Source: Pelagibacteraceae bacterium AG-325-J17 (lineage in GTDB: Bacteria > Pseudomonadota > Alphaproteobacteria > Pelagibacterales > Pelagibacteraceae). From it: DNA of 64,000 bases. The stretch covers positions 1 through 64,000 of the forward strand of contig QBYM01000007.1 of the NCBI GenBank assembly GCA_003282825.1, written 5' to 3'. Positions 54,041 to 62,546 of the stretch are shown in pieces. The notes beneath the pieces were generated by a model. That model saw only the letters and a program-made list of their open reading frames with translations, did no database searches and was not told the origin of the DNA. The translations under genes were made by a program, and so were the position numbers. Position 1 is the first letter of the stretch; every line of letters starts with the position of its first letter.

Positions 54041-54105
54041 CTCCCTTTCTGAATTACCGGACAGGTTCTTAGGGTTTAATCTCAGTCTGTTATGACACCC
54101 CTTTA
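54041..54105 (-). promoter_or_regulatory. TPP riboswitch (THI element) of thiV
   Basis: On the minus strand the conserved blocks occur in order: AAAGGGGTGTC, a tiny 3-base-pair P3 (GTC/GAC), ACTGAGAT, ACCCTAAGAACCTG, CCGGTAAT and CAGAAAGGGAG. These are the THI box elements that bind thiamin pyrophosphate. The last block (GGGAG) is also the ribosome binding site, 7 bases before the ATG, so control is probably translational. It is among the most compact forms, with P3 almost gone. Confidence 0.92.
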
Positions 54106-54113
54106 ATATTGGT

Positions 54114-54401
54114 TTATACTTTATTATCCATTATTTCAACCATACACTTAGTGGCGTATTCCCGCCATTCGGATGAGTTTTTACCTTTAAGACTGTTTAA
54201 GTGATTACGATTATTTTGAATATCTTTTTTATGTTTAGCTTTATCTTTTTCATCTAAGTTGGCTTCCATATTAGTCAAATTAGTTTCCATAGCATTAATC
54301 CAACTATTTCCAAGTTCGACACATTTAACATCATCTTTTTCATCACAAATTTGTTTAAAAAAATTAAAAATTACATCGTCTGTTTTGATTGAATTATTCA
54401 C
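54114..54401 (-). CDS. Protein of unknown function (95 aa)
   Basis: 95 residues from a GTG at 54399-54401 that shares its first base with the azoreductase stop TAG (TAGTG). Soluble, helical and Asn/Lys/Asp-rich, with three cysteines (two close together in ICDEKDDVKCVELG and one near the end). No signal peptide. I do not recognise it. Coupling to the broken azoreductase frame suggests they are one operon. Confidence 0.6.
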   Translation of the reverse strand: MNNSIKTDDVIFNFFKQICDEKDDVKCVELGNSWINAMETNLTNMEANLDEKDKAKHKKDIQNNRNHLNSLKGKNSSEWREYATKCMVEIMDNKV

Positions 54402-54986
54402 TAAACTTTTATCTTATCTATTTGAGCTTCAGCTTCTCTTATAGATTTTTCATAGTCTAAAGCCATTTGATCAGCACTAATAATTTCTACTTGATCAATT
54501 CCAAAAAAATTAAGAATAAATTTTAACCATGGTGTTAAAAAATCTTCTTCACTATTAAGTTTTGTTCCTCCTGAGGTAATTACTAAATATGCTTTTTTAT
54601 TCTTAAGAAGACCCTCTCTTCTACCATTGGGTTTAAATCTAAAGGTTTCTCCTATTCGTGCAGCTAAATCTGACCAAGCTTTTAGAGTAGCAGGAGGACC
54701 ATAATTGTAAATTGGGGCTGATATTATTATAATATCACTTTCTTTAAGCTCTTTAACTAATGTATCTGATAACTCAAACATTTTTTTATGATGTTCTGTT
54801 TGGTCTTTTTTATCAATTTTCATACCTGACTCGGTTAAACCAGAAACAAAAACCATTTCATTATCTAAATCTCTATAGATTATTTCATCTTCTGGTTTTT
54901 TTTATCTTATTCAATAATTTTTTAGCTAAAGCTCTTGATGTCGAACCTTCTTTTCTTGCACTAGAGTCTATTTGATAAATCTTCAT
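54401..54986 (-). pseudogene. azoR: FMN-dependent NADH-azoreductase (flavodoxin fold), frameshifted in an A8 tract
   Basis: From the ATG at 54984-54986 the minus strand reads IYQIDSSARKEGSTSRALAKKLLNK, the start of an AzoR-like flavoprotein, then stops at 54885 after a run of eight A (54896-54903 as T on the plus strand). If one A is skipped the frame runs on as PEDEIIYRDLDNE into MVFVSGL and on to 54401, giving a normal protein of about 194 residues with the flavin loop PIYNYGPPATLK and TSGGT. It is either broken, a sequencing error, or rescued by slippage. Confidence 0.8.
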
Positions 54987-54992
54987 AACTTA

Positions 54993-55700
54993 TTATCCAA
55001 AGTTTTGTAAGAATGGAAAAATATTTAATAAATAAAATCCTAAACCTTGCAGTTGATTAGTTAATATCAAAATACCAGTAATTAAAAGAATTATTCCCCC
55101 AATTTTAGATACTAAATTGATATTTCTTTTGAAATTTTTTGAAAATATCAAAAATTTCTGCATTAAATAACCTGATAAAATAAATGGTATTGCCAAACCA
55201 AAGGAATAAAAGAATAAAAGTAAAATTCCTTTTATTATGTTTTCCTCAGTGGCTGCTAAAACTAAAATTGATCCTAATATTGGACCTATACAAGGTGTCC
55301 ATCCAAAAGCAAATGCCATACCAATTAAAATTGGACTATAAAAATTTTTATTTGTTTTAGTTTCAATTCTTTTTTCATAATTTAAAAATTTTAAATTTAT
55401 GATCCCAGTAATGTGAAGTGAAAAGAGAATTATTACTAATCCAGCTGCTATTCGAAGCTCATTAGAGTTTTGAAGTAATACTTGACCTAAGAAAGTAGAT
55501 GCTGCCCCAAAAATTATGAAGACAATGGAAAAGCCAACAGTAAATAATATAATTGGTATTAGATTAATATTTTTTTTTTCAATTAATTCATTTATTGAGC
55601 TTCCTGAAATATAAGAAATATATCCTGGTATTAATGGTAAGACACATGGGGATAAAAAGCTTACTAAACCAGCTCCAAAGGCAATAATTATTTCAAGCAT
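54993..55700 (-). CDS. ccdA: CcdA/DsbD-like cytochrome c biogenesis protein
   Basis: 235 residues with six membrane segments. The two cysteines sit in LVSFLSPCVLPLIPGYISYISG (near 18) and AFGWTPCIGPILGSIL (near 135), the classic CcdA pair that carries reducing power across the membrane. It supplies electrons to periplasmic thioredoxin-like proteins for cytochrome c maturation. No partner thioredoxin is next to it. 6 bases separate it from the azoreductase start. Confidence 0.92.
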   Translation of the reverse strand: MLEIIIAFGAGLVSFLSPCVLPLIPGYISYISGSSINELIEKKNINLIPIILFTVGFSIVFIIFGAASTFLGQVLLQNSNELRIAAGLVIILFSLHITGIINLKFLNYEKRIETKTNKNFYSPILIGMAFAFGWTPCIGPILGSILVLAATEENIIKGILLLFFYSFGLAIPFILSGYLMQKFLIFSKNFKRNINLVSKIGGIILLITGILILTNQLQGLGFYLLNIFPFLQNFG

Positions 55701-55720
55701 TAAATTTTATTTAAAATATT

Positions 55721-56569
55721 TTATCCTTTATATGGAAAAACTTTATGTTTTTGTGTTCCAAGATTATCAACACCTAAAACAACTTCTTCTCCACCTTTTA
55801 AAAAATGTGGAGGTGACATGTTTTCTCCCACTCCTGGTGGAGTTCCAGTACAGCAAATATCTCCAGGATGCAAACTCATACAGGAACTCATATAAGAAAC
55901 TAAAGTTTTAATATCAAATATCATTTGCTCTGTATTTCCTGTTTGCATTCTTTTACCATCAACATCTAAAAACATATTAAGTTTTTGAAAGTTTGGTAAT
56001 TCATCCTTTGTGACAATATAAGGGCCTATAGGGCCAAAAGTATCAAAACCTTTTCCTTTATCCCAGGTTAAACCTTTATTTTTTTGAAAGTCTCTCTCAC
56101 TAACATCGTTCACCAAAAAAAATCCTAACACATGGTCTAAAGCAGATTCTACACTAACATTAATTGCTTTTTTCCCAATTACAAAACCTAACTCCACTTC
56201 CCAATCCGTATGATTGGAACCTTTTGGAACTATAATTGGATCATTGGGTCCCGTTATACAACTGGTAAATTTAGAAAATATAATTGGTTCTTTTGGTATT
56301 GGTAAATTTTGTTCTTCTGCATGATCTTTAAAATTTAATCCTATTCCTATAAACTTTGATGGATTTGAAATACAGGCTCCAATTCTTGTGTTAGATTCTA
56401 GTTTAGGTAAACTTGAAATATCAGTTTTGTCTATTTTATCAATCGTATCAAAATTTAATGTTTCAGGATTAAAATCAGAAATTAATGATGATAAATCTCG
56501 ATAATTGTTATCCTTATCTATAATGGCTGGTTTTTCTTTTCCAATTTCACCTATTCTACATAACTTCAT
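55721..56569 (-). CDS. Fumarylacetoacetate hydrolase family protein (probable 2,4-diketo-acid hydrolase)
   Basis: 282 residues, FAH fold. IGIGLNFKDHAEEQNLPIPKEPIIFSK (near 75-100) holds the catalytic His, and NHTDWEVELGFVIGKKA and FLVNDVSERDFQ carry the metal Glu and Asp ligands. HPGDICCTGTPPGVG is the C-terminal signature. Family reactions include cleavage of acylpyruvates and 2,4-diketo-3-deoxy sugar acids. The SDR and sugar-acid dehydratase in the same cluster point to the second. A ribosome binding site AAGGAG precedes it. Confidence 0.88.
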   Translation of the reverse strand: MKLCRIGEIGKEKPAIIDKDNNYRDLSSLISDFNPETLNFDTIDKIDKTDISSLPKLESNTRIGACISNPSKFIGIGLNFKDHAEEQNLPIPKEPIIFSKFTSCITGPNDPIIVPKGSNHTDWEVELGFVIGKKAINVSVESALDHVLGFFLVNDVSERDFQKNKGLTWDKGKGFDTFGPIGPYIVTKDELPNFQKLNMFLDVDGKRMQTGNTEQMIFDIKTLVSYMSSCMSLHPGDICCTGTPPGVGENMSPPHFLKGGEEVVLGVDNLGTQKHKVFPYKG

Positions 56570-56583
56570 TTTTTCTCCTTTTA

Positions 56584-57333
56584 TTAATAAGTTGCTCTTC
56601 CACCACTTAAGTCGAAAACTCCTGCAGTACTAAAAGAGTTTTCATCACTTACCAACCAACAAACTAAAGAGGCCAGCTCTTCTATTTTTGCAAATCTATT
56701 TCTTGGTATCTTGGATAGCATATAATTAATATGTTCATCTGTCATCTGGTCAAAAATTCTCGTTTTTGCTGCTGCAGGTGTTACACAATTAACAGCGATA
56801 TTTTTATCAGCAAGCTCTTTACCTAAAGATTTTGTTAATCCTATTACACCAGCTTTAGATGTACTATAAGCACTAGCGTTTGGGTTACCTTCTTTTCCAG
56901 CAATAGAAGCTATATTCACAATTCTTCCATAATTATTTTTAATCATGTGTGGAACAATAGCTTTGCAACAATAAAATGTTGAATTCAAATTCAATTCGAT
57001 TACTTTCTGCCATTCATCTAAAGGATAATCCCATACTTTAGCATTCATCCCTGTCATCCCTGCGTTATTCACAAATATATCTATTTGACCAAATTTTTCC
57101 TCGAGTTCATCAACTGATTTTTTTACAATTTTGAAATCTGTTACATCGACTATTTGATAACTAAAATTTTCAGAATTAATTTCTTTTTTAACTTTTTCAG
57201 CCTCATCTTTATCTATATCCCAAATTACAACTTTACCACCTGATTGAATAATTCTTTTTGTAATAGCTAAACCAAAGCCTTGGGCACCACCAGTTACTAT
57301 CGCAACTTTATTTGTTAAATTATATTTATTCAT
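56584..57333 (-). CDS. SDR family dehydrogenase (probable 2-keto-3-deoxy sugar-acid dehydrogenase)
   Basis: 249 residues, classical SDR. TGGAQGFG (14-21) binds NAD, Asp39 or so at the end of strand two favours NAD over NADP, NNAG is at 89-92, and Ser143, Tyr156 and Lys160 are the catalytic set. SDRs of this form are annotated as FabG, glucose dehydrogenase or 2-keto-3-deoxy-L-fuconate dehydrogenase. It sits between the FAH hydrolase and tctA, whose stop it overlaps by 4 bases. Confidence 0.85.
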   Translation of the reverse strand: MNKYNLTNKVAIVTGGAQGFGLAITKRIIQSGGKVVIWDIDKDEAEKVKKEINSENFSYQIVDVTDFKIVKKSVDELEEKFGQIDIFVNNAGMTGMNAKVWDYPLDEWQKVIELNLNSTFYCCKAIVPHMIKNNYGRIVNIASIAGKEGNPNASAYSTSKAGVIGLTKSLGKELADKNIAVNCVTPAAAKTRIFDQMTDEHINYMLSKIPRNRFAKIEELASLVCWLVSDENSFSTAGVFDLSGGRATY

Positions 57334-58796
57334 ACTTTTTTCTTTCTTAATAATGGAAAAATTAATGCAATAAAAGATAAAATGAAAAACGTAACAACTA
57401 TTGGTCTAGTCAAAAACAATAACCAATTACCCTCAAATATTACCAAAGATTGTCTTAAGGTACCTTCAACTAATTCTCCTAAAATCAAACCTATTATTAC
57501 AGGAACTACTGAAAAACCATAACGTCTCATAAAAAAACCAATTACTCCAAAGAATAACATTATCCAAACATCTAACATTGATTGACTTAGCGAATAAGTT
57601 CCACACACAGAAACTGCAAAAATCATAGGCCAAAGTAATTTGTTTGGCACTAAAGTAATTCGAGCAAATATTTTGGCTCCAAAGAAACCAAATATAAAAA
57701 ATAAAATATTTGCAATTAACATTGACCCAAAGATACCATATAAAAATTCTGGTTGCTCTCTGAAGAGATCAGGTCCAGGTCTAACCCCGTGTATTATTAA
57801 TCCAGTCAGAATTACAGCTGTCGTAGCACTTCCAGGGATCCCTAATGCTAAAGTAGGAACCATAGCACCGCCTGTAGCTGCATTATTTGCTGCTTCAGCT
57901 CCTGCTATTCCTTCTACTGAACCTTTTCCAAATTCCTCAGGATTTTTAGACCATCTTTTTGCTTCAGAATATCCTATAAGAGATGCAACTGTTCCTCCTT
58001 CTGCTGGTAATACTCCAATAAAAGATCCAATTCCTGAAGATCTTAATATGGTTTTCCAAGTTTTTTTATAATCCAATAGCGATGGAAGTTTTACTGCTTT
58101 TAAAGCTACTCTTTTAAAAACTTGATCTAATAATGTTGACTGAGTTAACATTTCACTTATTGCAAACAATCCCACCACTACAGGAATAAAACCTATTCCT
58201 TCTGACAATTCATTTATTCCATAAGTAAATCTTTCAATTGAAGTCATAAAATCTTTACCAATTGTAGATATCAATATTCCAAATGCACCAGCTATTAAGT
58301 TCTTAATTGGGCTTCCTTCACCAATAGATGCGAGCATAGTTAAACCAAAAATTGCTAAAGCAAAATATTCAGGCTGACCGAACTCATAAGCAAGCTGTGC
58401 AAGTAAAGGTGCAAAAAAAACCAAAACAACCACACTAAAAATACCTCCAATAGTACTTGATACTGTTGCCATGCCTAAAGCTCTTCCTGCTTCTCCTTTT
58501 TGAGCAAGTGGATAACCGTCAAGACAAGTTGCCGCCGCCGCTGGTGTTCCTGGAGTATTGATTAGGACTGCCGTGATCGCTCCACCATAAGTAGCTGAAC
58601 AATAAATTGCTGTTAGTAAAACAATCGCTGATAAAGGGTCCAAGGTCATAGTAAATGGTAAAATTAATGCACCCCCTGTGGTTGGCCCAAGGCCAGGTAA
58701 TACTCCAAGTATCAAACCAAATAATGTCCCAAAAACTAAAACAATCATTAATTTTGAACTCATCAGCGGCGCAAACATTAAAGAAAGATTTTCCAT
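57330..58796 (-). CDS. tctA: Tripartite tricarboxylate transporter, large membrane subunit TctA (system 3)
   Basis: 488 residues with about 12 membrane segments. GVLPGLGPTTGGALILPF (near 32), LINTPGTPAAAATCLDGYPLAQKGEAGRALGMATVSS, GVLPAEGGTVASLIGYSEAKRWSKNPEEFGKGSVEG and MVPTLALGIPGSATTAVIL are family marks. Aligned by eye it is nearly colinear with the system 2 TctA, so the two are paralogues. One base separates it from tctB. Confidence 0.93.
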   Translation of the reverse strand: MENLSLMFAPLMSSKLMIVLVFGTLFGLILGVLPGLGPTTGGALILPFTMTLDPLSAIVLLTAIYCSATYGGAITAVLINTPGTPAAAATCLDGYPLAQKGEAGRALGMATVSSTIGGIFSVVVLVFFAPLLAQLAYEFGQPEYFALAIFGLTMLASIGEGSPIKNLIAGAFGILISTIGKDFMTSIERFTYGINELSEGIGFIPVVVGLFAISEMLTQSTLLDQVFKRVALKAVKLPSLLDYKKTWKTILRSSGIGSFIGVLPAEGGTVASLIGYSEAKRWSKNPEEFGKGSVEGIAGAEAANNAATGGAMVPTLALGIPGSATTAVILTGLIIHGVRPGPDLFREQPEFLYGIFGSMLIANILFFIFGFFGAKIFARITLVPNKLLWPMIFAVSVCGTYSLSQSMLDVWIMLFFGVIGFFMRRYGFSVVPVIIGLILGELVEGTLRQSLVIFEGNWLLFLTRPIVVTFFILSFIALIFPLLRKKKV

Positions 58797-58797
58797 T

Positions 58798-59307
58798 TTA
58801 AACTTGATAATAAATATTAGTAATTATACCTGGGGGAAATCTTAAACCCAAAATTGTTTCAAAAAAAATAAAAACAATTATTGGAAAAATTATACTCACT
58901 AATATCAAATAAAATAATCTTCTTTCACCCCAACAATAAGAAACAAAAATTGATAATAATGATATCGCTAAAAAAAAATCTAGAGTTTTTGAAACAATAA
59001 CAAATAATATAAAACTTAATAAAGTTAAGAAGAAAGTTTTAGGTAGTTTTTTTTCAATTTTCCAAGGCTTTTTAATAGATAAATAAAAAACTATTAAAGT
59101 TAAAACAATTATTAAAAGCAATAATCCTTTTGGAAAGGTAGCTGGCTGTATACCTCTATTTAGAATTGGTGGGACAATATCAAAAGTAAACGTACTAATT
59201 AGTAAAATGGTAGAAACGAGAATTATTATAAAAGAAACTTTAAATTCGTCTTTAAAAAAAAAGGGCAAACTTTTGTTTGCCCTTTTTTGTTTTTGTACAT
59301 TACTCAT
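58798..59307 (-). CDS. tctB: Tripartite tricarboxylate transporter, small membrane subunit TctB (system 3)
   Basis: 169 residues with four membrane segments. The body resembles system 2 TctB (FDIVPPILNRGIQPATFPK after helix one). The first 20 residues (SNVQKQKRANKSLPFFFK) are extra and are encoded by a perfect terminator-like hairpin (59257-59288). A TTG at codon 14 is a possible alternative start beyond part of it. Confidence 0.85.
   Translation of the reverse strand: MSNVQKQKRANKSLPFFFKDEFKVSFIIILVSTILLISTFTFDIVPPILNRGIQPATFPKGLLLLIIVLTLIVFYLSIKKPWKIEKKLPKTFFLTLLSFILFVIVSKTLDFFLAISLLSIFVSYCWGERRLFYLILVSIIFPIIVFIFFETILGLRFPPGIITNIYYQV
59257..59288 (-). terminator. Terminator-like hairpin inside the first codons of tctB3
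   Basis: AAAAAAGGGCAAAC and its exact complement GTTTGCCCTTTTTT enclose four T (plus strand). On the minus strand the stem is followed by nine T in total. It is a textbook Rho-independent terminator shape placed after tctC3 and within codons 7-17 of tctB3. It would let most transcripts end after the binding protein gene. Confidence 0.75.
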
Positions 59308-59331
59308 TTTAAATGTACTTACTTTTTATAA

Positions 59332-60303
59332 TTACTTTATGTAACCTAAAGCTTTAAGCTGTGCAGTCATTTCAGTAAGCATTTCTTCCATTTGCTTACC
59401 CCATTCATCAGCACCAACTACACTTGATTCATCAAGTCCAATTTCAGTTAAGAAATTTTTGTAATAGTTGTGACTCATAGCTTTCATCATTCCAGCTTCT
59501 AGTTCTTTTACTCTTGCAGCTGGAGCTCCTTTTTTAGTTACAAATCCTCTAACAGTAGATAAAGAAACAGGTATACCTAATTCTTTTGCTGTTGGAGAAT
59601 CTCCAATTTTAGCCATTCTATTATTTGCTAATACAACAGAAACACATAAAGTTCCGTCATTAATTTCTGTCAATGCTTCGCCTAAATTTAAAACACCTAC
59701 ATCAATATCGCCTTTGACTAAGTTCGTTTTAATTGGTGCTACACCTTTGTAGGCAACAATAGTTGGATCTTTTAATCCACCTTTTTTTGTGAAAGCAATT
59801 GCACTAACATCATCAATACCACCAACGTGAGTTGTTCCGTATTTAAGTGATTTTGATTTTTGTACGCTAATAAATTTTTTAGCATCTTTGATGTCAGATT
59901 TACAATTAACAACAAATAATTGTGGGTCATCAGTACCTCTAGCTAAAGGTTGCATATCACTAATTTTAACTTTAGTTTTTCCTAAAGCCATAGAAACAGC
60001 ATGACCAGTAGTCCATGTTAGAGTGTGTTGACCATCTGCTGGTAAGCTCATCATATAATCCATGGAAACAGCTCCACCACCACCTTTTTTGTTAACTAAT
60101 TGCATGTCTTGCTTAAGAACCCTTCTTGCTCTTAAAAGCATCATTCTAGTAGTAACGTCAGTACCACCACCAAATCCAGCGTGAGTAATTGCTTGTATAG
60201 CACCATCTGCTCTTGCAGATACAGTGATTAAAGGTATTGCTATAACAAAAAATTCAGTCACAAAGAATGCAGCGGCTAAGAAAAGTTTAAAACTTTTTTT
60301 CAT
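59332..60303 (-). CDS. tctC: Tripartite tricarboxylate transporter substrate-binding protein TctC/Bug (system 3)
   Basis: 323 residues with a signal peptide (KKSFKLFLAAAFFVTEFFVIAIPLI, cut near SARA-D). First ligand loop ITHAGFGGGTDVTTRMML, second loop around VAYKGVAPIKTNLVKGDIDVGVLN. It has HAGxGGGTD like system 2. It is first in the operon tctC-tctB-tctA-SDR-FAH, so the cargo is probably the sugar acid handled by those enzymes. Confidence 0.92.
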   Translation of the reverse strand: MKKSFKLFLAAAFFVTEFFVIAIPLITVSARADGAIQAITHAGFGGGTDVTTRMMLLRARRVLKQDMQLVNKKGGGGAVSMDYMMSLPADGQHTLTWTTGHAVSMALGKTKVKISDMQPLARGTDDPQLFVVNCKSDIKDAKKFISVQKSKSLKYGTTHVGGIDDVSAIAFTKKGGLKDPTIVAYKGVAPIKTNLVKGDIDVGVLNLGEALTEINDGTLCVSVVLANNRMAKIGDSPTAKELGIPVSLSTVRGFVTKKGAPAARVKELEAGMMKAMSHNYYKNFLTEIGLDESSVVGADEWGKQMEEMLTEMTAQLKALGYIK

Positions 60304-60310
60304 TATTTCC

Positions 60311-60317
60311 CTCTTTA
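60311..60317 (-). promoter_or_regulatory. Ribosome binding site AAGAGGG of tctC3
   Basis: AAGAGGG on the minus strand, about 7 nt before the ATG at 60303, the same type as in front of the other binding proteins. Confidence 0.65.
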
Positions 60318-60371
60318 GTTAATTTATAATTAAATATTTAAGCATAATCTGTTACAAAGTTTAAGAACAAA

Positions 60372-61370
60372 ATGAGTAAAAATAAAATTAAAATTGCTAT
60401 ATTGTTAGGCGATCCATCAGGTATTGGACCCGAATTGGTCTCAAAGTTACTATGTGAAGAAATTACTCACAAAGCAAACATAGTTTTAATTGGTGAAAAA
60501 AAAATTTTAGAGGAAGGAAATAAAATTTCTGGAAAATCGCAAGATTTAAATTTTGTTGAAAAATTTGAACAGATAAATTTTGATAAAGGAAATAAATTTT
60601 TTTTAGATATCTCAAAAGGTAAAAATCATAAATATAATTTATCTGAATGCTCAAAAGAGTCAGGAGAAAGTGTTCTAGAAGCTCTTAACTTAGCATTAGA
60701 TCTTGCGAAGCAAAATAAAATAGATGCTATTAACTTTGGTCCATTTAATAAGACAAGTATGAAGATGGGTGGAAATACTCATTCTGATGAACTTCATTTG
60801 ATGGCTGAAAAATTAGATGTAAAAAATTTTTTCTGTGAATTTAATGTTGTAGATAACTTTTGGACAGCTAGAGTAACATCACACATACCCATTAGAGAGG
60901 TACCTGATCATATAAAAAAAGAAAATATTATTAAACCAATAAAACTTATAAATAATGCAATGAAACTTAATGGAATTAAAAATCCTCGTGTAGCTGTACA
61001 AGCTTTAAATCCACATGCAGAGTTTGGTGTTGAAGAAAAAAATGAAATAATTCCAGCAATAGAAGAGGTAAAAAAACAAGGTATTAATGCAGATGGTCCT
61101 TTGCCATGTGATACTTCTTTTATTACAGCTTATAAAAATAAAAATCATGATTGTATAGTTGGCATGTATCATGATGCACTACAATCTGGACTCAAAGCAT
61201 TTGGTTTTGATAGAGGTGTTACGGTTCAAGGTGGTTTGCCACTACCTATTACTACACCAGCTCATGGCACTGCTTTTGATATTGCAGGAAAAAATAAAGC
61301 AAACTTAGAACCTACATTGCAATCATTTAAGATAGCTGTAACAATGGCAAAAAATAAATCTAAGCAATGA
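60372..61370 (+). CDS. PdxA family dehydrogenase (PdxA2-like)
   Basis: 332 residues. [19 protein letters not shown] opens it. The metal histidines are seen in [21 protein letters not shown] and [16 protein letters not shown], and [36 protein letters not shown] is the C-terminal signature. [16 protein letters not shown] replaces the GHTE motif of true PdxA. The group called PdxA2 oxidises 4-phosphoerythronate or 4-phosphothreonate. No kinase gene is nearby, so the substrate is uncertain. It overlaps the next gene by 4 bases. Confidence 0.85.
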   Translation: MSKNKIKIAILLGDPSGIGPELVSKLLCEEITHKANIVLIGEKKILEEGNKISGKSQDLNFVEKFEQINFDKGNKFFLDISKGKNHKYNLSECSKESGESVLEALNLALDLAKQNKIDAINFGPFNKTSMKMGGNTHSDELHLMAEKLDVKNFFCEFNVVDNFWTARVTSHIPIREVPDHIKKENIIKPIKLINNAMKLNGIKNPRVAVQALNPHAEFGVEEKNEIIPAIEEVKKQGINADGPLPCDTSFITAYKNKNHDCIVGMYHDALQSGLKAFGFDRGVTVQGGLPLPITTPAHGTAFDIAGKNKANLEPTLQSFKIAVTMAKNKSKQ

Positions 61371-62542
61371 CAAAAATTAAAAACATTAAAACTTCCATTT
61401 ATAAATGGACAGGTGAAATAGTTCCCCCAGCTCAAAATTTTTGTACAAACCCAACTGATGCCCTTAGAGAATCTGGTGATAAGATGAAATCATTTAGATT
61501 TCATCAATGGATGGTATGCGAAGTTATAGCCGATGATGGAACTGTAGGCTTAGGTAATGCAGCACTCGCACCAGAAGTAACAAAAAAAGCAATTGATTGT
61601 TATTTAAAAGATTTAGTAATTGGTGAAGACCCTTTTGATTACGATTATTTATGGGACAAAATGTATAGAAGCACTATGGCCTGGGGAAGAAAAGGAATCG
61701 GAATGATTGGAATTTCTGCAATTGATCTTGGAATTTGGGACTTAATGGGTAAATTAAAAAAAAAACCAGTATTTGAATTGCTCGGAGGTAGAACCAAAGA
61801 TAAGATCCCAGTGTATGCTTCAAAATTATATAGCCAACCAATAAAAGATTTACAAATAGAAGCTGAAAAATATTTAAATGAAGGTTTTAAAATGTTTAAA
61901 ATGCGCTTTGGCTGGGGACCTAAAGACGGTGCAGAAGGAATAAAAAAAAATATTGAATTAGTAAATGCTGTTAGAGAAGTAGTTGGATATGAAACTGATC
62001 TTATGCTTGAAGCTTATATGGGATGGGATCTAGAATATTCAAAAAAAATAATACCTGAGCTAATAAAATTCAAACCAAAATGGTTAGAAGAGCCAGTAAT
62101 ACCTGATGATATTCCTGGATATGCAGAATTAAATGCTATGGGAGATGTTCCTATTGCAGGAGGTGAGCATGAGTTCAGTTATTTAGGCTTTAAACACTTA
62201 TTGGAACTTAAAGCAGTCAGTTTTATTCAATATGATGCAAATAGAGTTGGAGGTATAACACCTGGACATAAAATAAATACTTTAGCAGAAAAGTATGGCG
62301 TGCCTGTAATTCCTCATGCAGGTCAAATGCATAACTATCATTTAACAATGGCGCATAACAACTGTCCTTTTTCAGAATTTTTTCCTGTTCACCAAGTTGA
62401 GATAGGAAATGAGTTGTTTTATTATTTATTTAAAGGGGAGCCTGAACCCAAAAATGGTTTTATTAATTTAGATGATAATACTCCAGGACTAGGGATTTCT
62501 ATTAATGAGAAATATAAATCTGATTTTAAAATTGTGGAATAG
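61367..62542 (+). CDS. Enolase-superfamily sugar-acid dehydratase (L-rhamnonate dehydratase-like)
   Basis: 391 residues of the mandelate racemase type. The catalytic set is visible: Lys178 in FKMFKMRFG, Glu215 in MLEAYMGWD, Glu241-Glu242 in WLEEP, Glu267 in GGEHE, then Asp290 (IQYD) and His317 (IPHAG) as the base pair. [25 protein letters not shown] and the MRFGWGP segment resemble L-rhamnonate dehydratase rather than galactarate or glucarate enzymes. It would remove water from an aldonate to give a 2-keto-3-deoxy acid. Confidence 0.85.
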   Translation: MTKIKNIKTSIYKWTGEIVPPAQNFCTNPTDALRESGDKMKSFRFHQWMVCEVIADDGTVGLGNAALAPEVTKKAIDCYLKDLVIGEDPFDYDYLWDKMYRSTMAWGRKGIGMIGISAIDLGIWDLMGKLKKKPVFELLGGRTKDKIPVYASKLYSQPIKDLQIEAEKYLNEGFKMFKMRFGWGPKDGAEGIKKNIELVNAVREVVGYETDLMLEAYMGWDLEYSKKIIPELIKFKPKWLEEPVIPDDIPGYAELNAMGDVPIAGGEHEFSYLGFKHLLELKAVSFIQYDANRVGGITPGHKINTLAEKYGVPVIPHAGQMHNYHLTMAHNNCPFSEFFPVHQVEIGNELFYYLFKGEPEPKNGFINLDDNTPGLGISINEKYKSDFKIVE

Positions 62543-62546
62543 TTAA

